Source: CANKHJ01 sp035556495
GTDB taxonomy: Bacteria > Pseudomonadota > Alphaproteobacteria > Rhizobiales > Xanthobacteraceae
Length of the DNA: 28,016 bases
Direction of reading: 5' to 3'
NCBI GenBank assembly: GCA_035556495.1
Contig: DATMEW010000134.1
Location: forward strand, 1 to 28,016
Positions 1 to 7,790 of this stretch are shown one piece after another; the stretch's first letter is position 1; each line of letters starts with the position of its first letter. The notes under the pieces are model-generated. The model did not search any database and had not been told where the DNA came from. It worked only from the letters and a program-made list of their open reading frames with translations. The position numbers and the translations under genes were made by a program.

Positions 1-10
1 AAAGGGCCGC

Positions 11-1837
11 TTACGCGGCGCCCGCGGAACGCTGCTTTTCGAAGCGCTTGCGGTCATTCGGATCGAGATAGAGCTTGAGCAGGCGGATGGACTTCGGCGT
101 CACCTCGACGAGCTCGTCGTCCTGGATCCACGAGAGCGCGCGCTCCAGCGTGAACTTGGTCGGCGGGGTGAGCTTGACCGCTTCGTCCTTGCCGGCGGCG
201 CGGATGTTGGTCAGCTTCTTGCCCTTCAGCACGTTCACCTCGAGGTCGTTCTCGCGGGTGTGCTCGCCGACGATCATGCCCTGGTAGACCTTCCAGCCCG
301 GCTCGATCATCATCGGGCCGCGGTCCTCCAGCTTGAACATGGCATAGGCCACCGCCTCGCCCTGCTCGTTGGAGATCAGCACGCCGTTGCGCCGGCCCTG
401 GATCTCGCCCTTGTAGGCCGCATAGCCGTGAAACAGCCGGTTCATGATGGCGGTGCCGCGGGTGTCCGTCAGCAGTTCGCCCTGATAGCCGATCAGGCCC
501 CGGGTCGGCGCATGGAACACCAACCGCAACCGGTCGCCGCCGGAGGGGCGCATCTCCAGCAGGTCCGCCTTGCGCTCGCTCATCTTCTGCACGACGACGC
601 CAGAATGCTCCTCATCGACGTCGATGACGACTTCCTCGATGGGCTCCTGCCAGTTGCCCGCCTCGTCCTTGTGCAGCACCACGCGGGGCCGCGACACGGA
701 GAGTTCGAAGCCCTCCCGGCGCATGGTCTCGATCAGGATCGCGAGCTGCAATTCGCCGCGGCCGGAGACTTCCATCGAATCCTTGTCGGCGGACTCCACG
801 ACATGGAGCGCGACATTGCCTTCCGCCTCGCGCAGCAGACGGTCGCGGATCATGCGGCTCGTCACCTTGTCGCCCTCGGTGCCGGCGAGCGGGGAGTTGT
901 TGACGATGAAGGACATCGACACGGTCGGCGGGTCGATCGGCTGGGCCTTCAGCGCCGTCTCTACGGCGGGATCGCAGAAGGTGTCGGCGACGGTGCCCTT
1001 GGTCAGCCCGGCGATGGCGACGATGTCGCCGGCCTCGGCCAGTTCCACCGGCTGACGCTCCAGCCCGCGGAATGCGAGCACCTTGGTGACGCGGCCGTTC
1101 TCGATCAGCTTGCCGTCGCGGTCCAGCACCTTCACGGCCTGGTTCGGCTTCACCGAGCCGGAGGCGATGCGGCCGGTGATGATGCGGCCGAGATACGGGT
1201 TGGCTTCGAGGATCGTGCCGAGCATGCGGAACGGCCCGTCCTCCACCGTCGGCGGCGGCACATGCCGGAGCACCAGCTCGAACAGCGGCGTCATGCCGGC
1301 CTCGTGTGAGGCGTCGGGCGCATCGGCCATCCAGCCGTTCTTGCCGGAGCCGTAGAGGATCGGGAAATCAAGCTGCTCGTCGGTGGCGTCCAGCGCGGCG
1401 AACAGGTCGAACACCTCGTTCACCACCTCGTTGATGCGCGCATCCGGCCGATCGACCTTGTTGATGGCGACAATAGGACGCAGGCCAAGCTTGAGCGCCT
1501 TGCCGACCACGAATTTGGTCTGGGGCATCGGCCCCTCGGCGGCATCGACCAGCACGATGACGCCGTCCACCATCGACAGGATGCGCTCGACCTCGCCGCC
1601 GAAATCGGCGTGGCCCGGCGTATCCACGATGTTGACCTGGGTGTCTCCCCACTGCACCGAGGTGCATTTGGCAAGAATAGTGATGCCGCGTTCTTTTTCG
1701 ATATCGCCGGAATCCATCGCCCGCTCCGCAACCTTCTGGTTGTCGCGGAACGTGCCGGACTGCTTCAGGAGCTGGTCCACGAGCGTGGTCTTGCCGTGAT
1801 CGACGTGGGCGATGATGGCGATGTTGCGCAGAATCAT
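11..1837 (-). CDS. typA: Ribosome-associated translational GTPase TypA/BipA
   Basis: The 608-residue product is full length for BipA/TypA, an EF-G-like GTPase that binds the 70S ribosome and supports subunit assembly and growth under stress. GTPase motifs are in order: G1 AHVDHGKT (residues 10-17), the G2 region ERGITI, G3 DTPGHADFG and G4 NKVDR. Domain II, an EF-G-like domain and the BipA-specific C-terminal half follow. The ATG start gives MILRNIAIIAHVDHGKTT, the usual family N-terminus. No strong Shine-Dalgarno is visible. The stop lies 10 bases from the window edge, so the next gene cannot be seen. It diverges from the Rnk-like gene across about 500 bp. Identification is secure. Confidence 0.98.
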   Translation of the reverse strand: MILRNIAIIAHVDHGKTTLVDQLLKQSGTFRDNQKVAERAMDSGDIEKERGITILAKCTSVQWGDTQVNIVDTPGHADFGGEVERILSMVDGVIVLVDAAEGPMPQTKFVVGKALKLGLRPIVAINKVDRPDARINEVVNEVFDLFAALDATDEQLDFPILYGSGKNGWMADAPDASHEAGMTPLFELVLRHVPPPTVEDGPFRMLGTILEANPYLGRIITGRIASGSVKPNQAVKVLDRDGKLIENGRVTKVLAFRGLERQPVELAEAGDIVAIAGLTKGTVADTFCDPAVETALKAQPIDPPTVSMSFIVNNSPLAGTEGDKVTSRMIRDRLLREAEGNVALHVVESADKDSMEVSGRGELQLAILIETMRREGFELSVSRPRVVLHKDEAGNWQEPIEEVVIDVDEEHSGVVVQKMSERKADLLEMRPSGGDRLRLVFHAPTRGLIGYQGELLTDTRGTAIMNRLFHGYAAYKGEIQGRRNGVLISNEQGEAVAYAMFKLEDRGPMMIEPGWKVYQGMIVGEHTRENDLEVNVLKGKKLTNIRAAGKDEAVKLTPPTKFTLERALSWIQDDELVEVTPKSIRLLKLYLDPNDRKRFEKQRSAGAA

Positions 1838-2047
1838 GGGTGTTCCGGTGTCAGTGACCCCGTGCCCTCAAACCGCGCCGGCGAAGGATGGAGATACGGA
1901 ATCCAGTCCAAAGCTAAAAGACGCCAAGCGGCCCAGGGAATTACCGGGGGCCGGGCGTATTGCGGCGCAATATAATGATTATAAAGCTGGGCGCAACGCC
2001 GAAATCTTGCCCACCCGGCAAATCGGCCGGATTCGGCGGCCCCGCCC

Positions 2048-2071
2048 GCCGCCAGGACTGCTCCTGGCGGC
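2048..2071. repeat. Perfect 10-bp hairpin upstream of the rnk-like gene
   Basis: GCCGCCAGGA (2048-2057) pairs perfectly with TCCTGGCGGC (2062-2071) around a CTGC loop. No T-tract follows on either strand, so it is not a canonical intrinsic terminator. It lies in the typA/rnk intergenic region, just upstream of the TTGACA at 2114. Confidence 0.6.
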
Positions 2072-2235
2072 CTGTCAACAACCCATGGTTGCGGACTCCG
2101 GCGGCGGTCCTCCTTGACAATGTGGCAGGCCATCCCAAACTGACAGACATCATGATCGTGTCGTTGCAGATCGAGAGCGGAATGCGGACCCGGCGGGCTT
2201 GCCTGCGGGCGGGGCGTCTGCATGCGGGCTCCTAG

Positions 2236-2258
2236 CCGGACGGCTGCGTGCCGTCCGG
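2236..2258. repeat. Perfect 9-bp hairpin about 80 bases before the rnk-like start
   Basis: CCGGACGGC (2236-2244) pairs with GCCGTCCGG (2250-2258) around a TGCGT loop. If transcription starts near the TTGACA at 2114, this would be part of the rnk-like 5' leader. No T-run follows, so termination is not implied. The role is unknown. Confidence 0.6.
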
Positions 2259-2336
2259 ATTGCGTGCGCTGCGCAAAAATCGAGCTTCCCTGCCAAATCT
2301 TCCGATCCAAATTCTTTCGATCACAGAGAAACGACG

Positions 2337-2777
2337 ATGAATTCCATCAATACGCCTTCGGCCAATCTGCCTCCGATCACATTGACCGCAGATGACGCGC
2401 GGCGCCTGAGCTTCGTTGCGAATGCCGGCCTTGCCCGGTTGCCGCAGGCGGCCGCCTTCCTCGCCCGGGAGGTCGACCGGGCCGACATCGTGCCCCTCAC
2501 CCAGATCCGTCACGAACTGGTGCGCATGGGCTCTCGCGTGACCTATCGCGACGACACCTCCGGCCAGCGGCGGACGCTGACGCTGGTCTATCCGGACGAG
2601 GCCAATATCGACCTCAACCGCGTTTCGGTGCTGACGCCGGTGGGCGCTGCGCTGGTCGGCCTGTCGGTCGGTCAGTCCATCGAATGGGAAACCCCGGCTG
2701 GCGATCCCCGTTCCCTCACCGTGCTCGAAGTATCGAGCGAGCCGGAACCGCAGCCGGACGGCCCCCTCGCGGCGTAA
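2337..2777 (+). CDS. rnk: Rnk-like nucleoside diphosphate kinase regulator (GreA/GreB C-terminal domain)
   Basis: The 146-residue product has the size and fold order of Rnk. A short helical N-terminal part (about residues 15-60) precedes a GreA/GreB-type C-terminal domain. The latter includes VTYRDD, LVYPDEANID and SVLTPVGAALVGLSVGQSI, followed by a WETPAGD turn. It lacks the long coiled coil of Gre factors that would reach the RNA polymerase active site. Rnk proteins bind the polymerase secondary channel and were first described as regulators of nucleoside diphosphate kinase. The ATG at 2337 is used because the open frame further upstream has no homologous content. The Shine-Dalgarno is weak. 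The acidic, proline-rich tail is variable in the family. It is convergent with the amine oxidase gene, 15 bases apart. Confidence 0.85.
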   Translation: MNSINTPSANLPPITLTADDARRLSFVANAGLARLPQAAAFLAREVDRADIVPLTQIRHELVRMGSRVTYRDDTSGQRRTLTLVYPDEANIDLNRVSVLTPVGAALVGLSVGQSIEWETPAGDPRSLTVLEVSSEPEPQPDGPLAA

Positions 2778-2792
2778 GAATGGACGCGCGCC

Positions 2793-4277
2793 TCAGCGTA
2801 CCGGCCGGACGGGCCGCTGCGGACGGCGTTTGGCCGCCGGCTTTTGAGCCGGACGCGTAGGCGCGGGCCGTTCGCCGTTGCGCAGCAGGCCCAGATGCCG
2901 GGCCGCTTCCGACGCCACACGCTCGCCGGACTGCCAGGCCCCGGCGACGGTGCCATAGGCGGTCTCATGCACAGCCTCTCCGGCGAACCACAGGCGCTCG
3001 CGCAACGGCTCCATGAGGACGCGCCGCGCGCCCTGCCCGCCCACGACGGCCATGGCCCATGCGCCACCCGCCAGCGGGTCCCGGCTCCAGGCACTCGCGA
3101 GGCTGCGGCCGACACCGCGCCGGACATCGTTGCCGTAAAGCCCGGCCAGCCATTCAACAGCGAAAGCGGTCATCGCGGCGTCGCCCTGCGCCGCCAGATC
3201 GCGCGCGAGGCCGCCGCCGATATTGACCACGGACACGGCGCTGCCGCCGATGTTGCCGAGCAGCGCCGCCGTGCGCCCGTCATGGGCTTTCTCGAACACC
3301 AGATCGTCCGCCAGCAGGCCGAGCGGATTGCCGCGCAGTTCCAGCCCGACGCGCTCGCTGTGACCGAGCGGCAGTTGCCCCACCGCGTCCTGCTGGCGTT
3401 TCGGCAGGTCCGGCAGGAAGCGCAGACTCTCTCCGGCGAGCACGCCGGTGGAGACCGTGACGATGGCGGCGCGCGCCCGCAGGGTGCCGCGCGGGGTCGT
3501 CACCTCGACGCCGCTGCCGGCGCTCCAGTTGACCTGCCGGGCGGGCGTGCCGAACCGCGGCGCAACGCCGGGCACGGTCCCTGCGAGCCCGGCGAGCAGC
3601 GTGCCATATCCGGGCCGGCAATAGGCGATGCCGCCCCGGTCCGCGAAACGCGCGAAATCCTGAACGGAGACCTCGCCGACATCCCTGCCGCTGAGATACG
3701 GCCCCAGCACGAAAGCGACGCCGGCGCGCAACTCGCCGAGGTCTTTCGGCAGCGCCTGGGCCAGAACCTGGGCCAGCGCGACATCCGCCTTGCCGAGGCG
3801 GGCAGCGTCCATGATCGCCCGCTGGGCGCGGACCAGCGCCGCGAGAAAGCCCTCAAGCTCCACATCCCGGGCATTGCGGCGGCCGATCCGCAGCCGCTGG
3901 CCCGGCGGCGCAGGCGCGATGGCGGAGCCGCCGATCCCCGGCAGCGCTGCAGCCAGTTTCGCCAGCGGGTCCGTGTCGGCGGCGAAGATTCGCCACGCGC
4001 CGAGGTCGAAGGGCATCCCGAAGCGCGCCGTGTCGGTGAGGCAGCGACCGCCGGACCGGTCCGCCGCCTCGATCCAGGCGATGCGTGCGCCGGTGCCGGC
4101 GAGCCGCCGCGCCGCCGCGATTCCGGCCGCGCCGGCTCCGACGATGACCACGTCGAAATCCGGCGCCGCGGCGCCCGCGCGTTTGCCCTGCGCCCATCCC
4201 TTGCCGACGCCGGCCGGCCCGGCGAGGAGCGAGGCCATCGAGGCCGTGAGAAAGGAGCGGCGGTGGATGCGTGCCAT
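2793..4277 (-). CDS. Tat-exported flavin monoamine oxidase family protein
   Basis: The 494-residue FAD enzyme belongs to the amine oxidase (Amino_oxidase) family, which oxidises amines or amino acids with release of peroxide; the substrate cannot be told. The N-terminus carries a twin-arginine signal, HRRSFLT, then a hydrophobic stretch and AQG, suggesting periplasmic export. The Rossmann FAD motif VVIVGAGAAGIAAARRL is followed by the RSGGR motif. Near the C-terminus, LWFAGEAVHETAYGTVAGAW is the second FAD-contact motif. The tail is basic (KRRPQRPVRPVR). The frame is open up to 4403. I chose 4277 because a GGAGG lies 11 bases upstream (4289-4293) and this start places the RR motif correctly. 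It diverges from the YiiX-like gene. Confidence 0.88.
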   Translation of the reverse strand: MARIHRRSFLTASMASLLAGPAGVGKGWAQGKRAGAAAPDFDVVIVGAGAAGIAAARRLAGTGARIAWIEAADRSGGRCLTDTARFGMPFDLGAWRIFAADTDPLAKLAAALPGIGGSAIAPAPPGQRLRIGRRNARDVELEGFLAALVRAQRAIMDAARLGKADVALAQVLAQALPKDLGELRAGVAFVLGPYLSGRDVGEVSVQDFARFADRGGIAYCRPGYGTLLAGLAGTVPGVAPRFGTPARQVNWSAGSGVEVTTPRGTLRARAAIVTVSTGVLAGESLRFLPDLPKRQQDAVGQLPLGHSERVGLELRGNPLGLLADDLVFEKAHDGRTAALLGNIGGSAVSVVNIGGGLARDLAAQGDAAMTAFAVEWLAGLYGNDVRRGVGRSLASAWSRDPLAGGAWAMAVVGGQGARRVLMEPLRERLWFAGEAVHETAYGTVAGAWQSGERVASEAARHLGLLRNGERPAPTRPAQKPAAKRRPQRPVRPVR

Positions 4278-4518
4278 GGGGTTGTCGGCCTCCGGGCGCC
4301 GATGCGCCGAACGGGCCCTCCTGTTTGCGTGGTTTTGGTTGCCGAAAGCTTTCCGAACCGGCCCGCCCGCGCGGTCTTTTGCCGAAGACATCGGGCTTTC
4401 CATGGTTCACGGGACATGAACGGCATCCGGCCTATGGCAACCCGGCGGCAACACCTCGCCGCTAGCGTCGGATGATCCGCAGGATCGTTGACAGCATTTC
4501 ACAGGCGAGATCGGCATC

Positions 4519-5304
4519 ATGGGATGGGTGCTCGAAGGCATAGGCGGCGCGATGGCCCGCTATCTCGACCGTCCGGTTTCGGCCCGCGAGGCATTCGTGC
4601 CGAGCGACCCGGTCGCGCTCGCCGCCACCCTGCGGCCCGGTGACGTGCTGCTGGTGGAAGGCGACAGCCGCATCTCCGGCGTCATCAAATATCTGACCCA
4701 GTCCACCTGGTCCCATGCCGCGCTCTATGTCGGCCGCATCGGCGAGCGCGAGACCGCGGCGGGCGAGCCGCTGGTGCTGGTTGAAGCCAATCTCGGCGAC
4801 GGCGTGGTGGCCGCACCGCTGTCGAAATACGCCGTCTGCCACACCCGCATCTGCCGGCCGGTCGGCCTCACCGCCGAGGACCGCGCCCGGGTCTGCGCCT
4901 ATGCGACGGAGCGCATCGGCTTCGACTACGACGTGAAGAACATCGTGGACCTGATGCGCTATCTGATGCCGCTACCGGTGCCCCGCCGCTTTCGCCGGCG
5001 GATGCTGGCGCTGGGCTCCGGCGAGCCGACCCGCATCATCTGCTCGGCGCTGATCGCGCAGGCGTTCGAGACGGTGCGCTATCCGATCCTGCCGCGCATC
5101 TCCCAGATCGAAGACGAGACGATGCGCCGGGAGATTCTCGAAATCCGCCACTCCTCGCTCTATGCGCCGCGGGACTTCGACATTTCGCCCTATTTCGAGG
5201 TGGTCAAGCCGACGCTTTCGAACGGCTTCGACTATCGCCGCATGGCCTGGGCAGACCTGCCGGCGCTCGCGCAGGCGCCGCAGATCGCGGCGCTGTCGGC
5301 ATAG
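4519..5304 (+). CDS. YiiX-type permuted papain-fold cysteine hydrolase
   Basis: The 261-residue protein matches the YiiX/YaeF (NlpC/P60-related, circularly permuted papain fold) group. These are thiol hydrolases thought to act on peptides, amides or lipid-linked substrates. The permuted catalytic order is visible: His66 in TWSHAALYVG, an acidic residue at Glu89 (LVEANLGDG), then Cys175 in RIICSALIAQAF. PGDVLLVEGDSRISGVIKYLTQ (about residues 40-61) is the typical lead-in. No signal peptide is obvious. It is followed 103 bases later by the EI24-like membrane protein on the same strand. The start is the first ATG in frame; ATG 4552 is an alternative. The fold assignment is good; substrate and role are unknown. 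Confidence 0.8.
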   Translation: MGWVLEGIGGAMARYLDRPVSAREAFVPSDPVALAATLRPGDVLLVEGDSRISGVIKYLTQSTWSHAALYVGRIGERETAAGEPLVLVEANLGDGVVAAPLSKYAVCHTRICRPVGLTAEDRARVCAYATERIGFDYDVKNIVDLMRYLMPLPVPRRFRRRMLALGSGEPTRIICSALIAQAFETVRYPILPRISQIEDETMRREILEIRHSSLYAPRDFDISPYFEVVKPTLSNGFDYRRMAWADLPALAQAPQIAALSA

Positions 5305-5407
5305 CGGAGCTTGCCGCACGGGCTGCCGGATCACCTCGCGTTGTCGCGGTATTCTTGCAGCCGGACATGGACCATCCCATTTTCATAGCCGTGCTGGAGG
5401 GCTTTGC

Positions 5408-6154
5408 ATGATCACGGCCGCGTATAAGGCGCTGGCGCAGATTCTGTCGCCGCCGTTCCGCCGCATGTTGTGGAAGGCGGCCGGGCTGGCGCTGCTGCTG
5501 GTCGTCATCGCCGGCGTCGCGCTGCACCGCCTGCTGGTCTGGCTGGCCAGCCTCGGCGAAGGCTGGGCCGACGCCGCACTGGGGCCGGCCTTCGACACGC
5601 CGCTGATGCTGATATTCTGGGGCATCTCCATCGCGGCCGGCCTCGGCATTCTGCTCGGTTCGATCTTTCTCATGCCGGCGGTGACGTCCTTCGTCGCCAG
5701 TTTCTTCGTCGATGAGATCGCCGAACAGGTCGAACGCGCGCATTATCCCGCCGACCCGCCCGGCCGTCCGGTGCCGATGGGGCGCTCGCTGCTGGAAGGT
5801 CTCAAGACTGCCGCGCTGGCCGTCGGCGTTTATCTCGTGGCGGTGCCGTTCCTGCTGTTCGGCGGCCTCGGCGCGGTGCTGTTCTTCGTTGCCGCCGCCT
5901 ATCTGCTGAGCCGGGAATATTTCGAATTGGCGGCGATGCGCTTCCGCTCTCCGGCGGAAGCGAAAGCCTTGCGCAAACAGCATGCGGGAGCCGTGTTCGC
6001 CGCGGGCTTCTTCATCGCGGCGCTGGTCTCGATCCCGATCGTCAATCTCATCACGCCGCTGTTCGGCATGGCCATGATGGTGCATCTGCACAAGCAGCTT
6101 GCGGGACCGCGCGTCGAACTGATCGAGCCGGAGCGGCGTGCGGCCTTGAGGTAA
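5408..6154 (+). CDS. EI24/CysZ-like integral membrane protein
   Basis: The 248-residue protein has four or more hydrophobic segments: about residues 20-45, 62-88, 137-175 and 200-225. This pattern and the motif FVASFFVDEIAEQVERAHYP match the EI24 domain family, which includes CysZ sulfate permeases. Alphaproteobacterial members are often annotated as sulfate transporter family or EI24 domain proteins, and transport has not been shown for most. The ATG at 5408 has a perfect GGAGG at 5396-5400, seven bases upstream. That excludes the long in-frame extension back to 5162, which shadows the preceding gene. Its stop lies only 3 bases from the convergent nth stop. Confidence 0.78.
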   Translation: MITAAYKALAQILSPPFRRMLWKAAGLALLLVVIAGVALHRLLVWLASLGEGWADAALGPAFDTPLMLIFWGISIAAGLGILLGSIFLMPAVTSFVASFFVDEIAEQVERAHYPADPPGRPVPMGRSLLEGLKTAALAVGVYLVAVPFLLFGGLGAVLFFVAAAYLLSREYFELAAMRFRSPAEAKALRKQHAGAVFAAGFFIAALVSIPIVNLITPLFGMAMMVHLHKQLAGPRVELIEPERRAALR

Positions 6155-6157
6155 GCC

Positions 6158-7060
6158 CTAGGCCGCCAGCGTGGTCTTGCCCGGCCAGTGGCAGACATCC
6201 GCGATGATGCAGCGCTCGCACAGCGGCCGCCGCGCAAGGCAGACATAGCGCCCGTGCAGAATCAGCCAGTGATGGGCGTGCAGCAGATACGCCTTCGGAA
6301 TCGCGGCTTCGAGTTTCAGTTCAACGGCGAGCGGCGTCCTGCCGGTGGCGAGTCCGGTGCGGTTGCCCAAACGAAACAGATGCGTGTCCACCGCGATGGT
6401 CGGCTCGCCGAAGGCGATGTTCAGCACCACGTTGGCGGTCTTGCGGCCGACGCCGGGCAGCGTCTCCAGCGTCGCGCGGTCGCGCGGGATCTTGCCGCCG
6501 TGCTTTTCGATCAGCAGGCGCGACAGCGCCACCACGTTCTTCGCCTTGGTGCGGTACAGCCCGATGGTCCTGATGAGATCGCGGACCCGGTCCTCGCCCA
6601 GCGCCACCATCTTCGCCGGCGTGTCGGCAGCGGCGAACAGCGCCGGCGTCGCCTTGTTCACACCGGCGTCCGTCGCCTGCGCCGACAGCACCACGGCCAC
6701 CAGCAGCGTATAGGGATTGGTATAGTGCAGCTCGCCCTTGGGTTCGGGATTGGCCGCCTGGAAACGCCGGAACATTTCCTCGACCTCGGCCGGCTTCAGC
6801 GGCGGCACGGCGGCCTGCACGGCCGCGATATCCGCACTGACGCGCTTCGGCGGCGCTTTCACTTTGGCGGCGGAGCCGGCGCCGGCCCTTGCGACCGCCG
6901 TTGCCGCGCTCTTGCGGGGGCCTTGAGAGGCTGCTGGCGCGCCCTTGACCGTTCTCTTGACTGTTCCCTTGGCCGGGCGGCCTCCCGCCCTGGGCATGGC
7001 TGCCTTGCGAGCCGTGCCCGAGGCCGGCCGGGACTTTGCGGAACGGGTCTTTTTCGCCAT
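6158..7060 (-). CDS. nth: Endonuclease III (bifunctional DNA glycosylase/AP lyase)
   Basis: The enzyme excises oxidised pyrimidines and cleaves abasic sites in base excision repair. The helix-hairpin-helix LPGVGRKTANVV carries the catalytic lysine (Lys207), and the catalytic aspartate is Asp225 in VDTHLFRLGNRTG. The 4Fe-4S cluster ligands fit C-x6-C-x2-C-x5-C at Cys274, 281, 284 and 290. The product is 300 residues against about 211 in E. coli. The excess is an N-terminal tail of roughly 85 residues rich in Lys, Arg, Ala and Gly, low-complexity and strongly basic. The ATG at 7060 begins MAKKTRSAKS; the frame further upstream overlaps the divergent DUF2244 gene and is a shadow. Only 82 bp separate the two divergent starts. 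Confidence 0.96.
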   Translation of the reverse strand: MAKKTRSAKSRPASGTARKAAMPRAGGRPAKGTVKRTVKGAPAASQGPRKSAATAVARAGAGSAAKVKAPPKRVSADIAAVQAAVPPLKPAEVEEMFRRFQAANPEPKGELHYTNPYTLLVAVVLSAQATDAGVNKATPALFAAADTPAKMVALGEDRVRDLIRTIGLYRTKAKNVVALSRLLIEKHGGKIPRDRATLETLPGVGRKTANVVLNIAFGEPTIAVDTHLFRLGNRTGLATGRTPLAVELKLEAAIPKAYLLHAHHWLILHGRYVCLARRPLCERCIIADVCHWPGKTTLAA

Positions 7061-7142
7061 GATTTTCCTATAGACAACACCGCGACAACGGACAAACGAC
7101 GGGCGCGTCATCCCTGCGGGATCCACGCGCGGGAAACCAGCC

Positions 7143-7664
7143 ATGGTGCAGGACTCCATCGCTACTGCGCGCGAGCCGGAAGCGCCGATCTTTTCGGCCA
7201 TCATCACGCCACATCGCTCACTTGACGCGAAGGGCTTCCGCATCCTCATGCTGGTGCTGGGCGCCGCCAGCTTCGGCACCGGCGTCATGTTCCTGATGCG
7301 CGGGGCGTGGCCCGTCTTCGGCTTCTTCGGGCTGGACATGCTGCTGGTCTACTGGGCGTTCAGGGCGAATTACCGCGCCGCGCGCGCCTATGAGGAAGTG
7401 ACGGTGACGCCGTCCGAGCTCATCGTCCGGCAGGTCAGCCATCGCGGCCGGTCCTGCGAATGGCAGTTCAACCCGCTGTGGACCCGGCTCGACCGCGAGG
7501 AGCATGAAGCCTATGGCCTGACACGGCTGTCGCTGGTCTCGCGCAACCTGCGGGTCGCGATCGCCGCCGTGCTGGGACCGCGCGAGAAAGAAAGCTTCGC
7601 CACCGCGCTGTCCGCCGCACTGGGAGAGGCCCGCCGCGGGCCGACCCGCACGATGCTCGACTGA
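7143..7664 (+). CDS. DUF2244 family membrane protein
   Basis: The 173-residue protein has an N-terminal segment (IFSAIITPHRSL), then two closely spaced membrane helices at about residues 32-50 and 54-71. A soluble C-terminal domain follows with VTVTPSELIVRQVSHRG and WQFNPLWTRLDREEHEAYG. This matches DUF2244, a family of unknown function widespread in alphaproteobacteria and often next to nth. It is divergent from nth and co-directional with the alkyltransferase gene, whose chosen start lies 126 bases downstream. The neighbourhood suggests, but does not show, a link to DNA damage responses. Confidence 0.85.
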   Translation: MVQDSIATAREPEAPIFSAIITPHRSLDAKGFRILMLVLGAASFGTGVMFLMRGAWPVFGFFGLDMLLVYWAFRANYRAARAYEEVTVTPSELIVRQVSHRGRSCEWQFNPLWTRLDREEHEAYGLTRLSLVSRNLRVAIAAVLGPREKESFATALSAALGEARRGPTRTMLD

Positions 7665-7777
7665 TCCCATCAGCGGACCGGCCCACGGCCCGCTGTCCAT
7701 CGAGGCGCATTCATGACGGCTTTCCGGAAAGCGGGTGGTTCGGCGGCGGCGGCGGGCTTAACTCCGGACGACACCAT

Positions 7778-7782
7778 GGAGG
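7778..7782 (+). promoter_or_regulatory. Shine-Dalgarno deciding the alkyltransferase start
   Basis: GGAGG lies eight bases before the ATG at 7791. The competing in-frame ATGs at 7713 and 7776 lack such a site, and the one at 7776 overlaps it. This supports 7791. Confidence 0.6.
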
Positions 7783-7790
7783 ATGCCGCC

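Larger units (their letters stand above)
1838..2336. promoter_or_regulatory. Divergent intergenic region between typA and rnk-like gene
   Basis: These 499 bases carry no convincing gene; the small open frames lack conserved motifs and good start signals. The region holds an AT-rich patch at 1969-1985 and a perfect TTGACA at 2114-2119 on the plus strand. No good -10 follows that hexamer at 16-18 bases. Two perfect hairpins, annotated separately, lie at 2048-2071 and 2236-2258. It presumably carries the promoters of both flanking genes. That is inferred from the divergent layout and I cannot place them with confidence. Confidence 0.5.

Noticed and set aside
260..1309. 349-codon plus-strand open frame opposite typA
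   Set aside because: It is rich in His, Ala, Arg and Gly with no family motif, and lies wholly antisense to a secure gene; this is the usual shadow of high-G+C codon bias.
1971..1976. TATAAT hexamer in the typA-rnk gap
   Set aside because: No -35 element lies at 16-18 bases on the plus strand, and minus-strand options are weak. It remains only an AT-rich patch.
2844..4475. 543-codon plus-strand open frame opposite the amine oxidase
   Set aside because: Arg/Ala/Pro-rich reading with no domain; the opposite strand encodes a complete FAD enzyme.
4488..4493. TTGACA just upstream of the YiiX-like gene
   Set aside because: It lies only 26 bases before the start codon with no -10 at the right distance, so a promoter here would give a nearly leaderless message; not supported.
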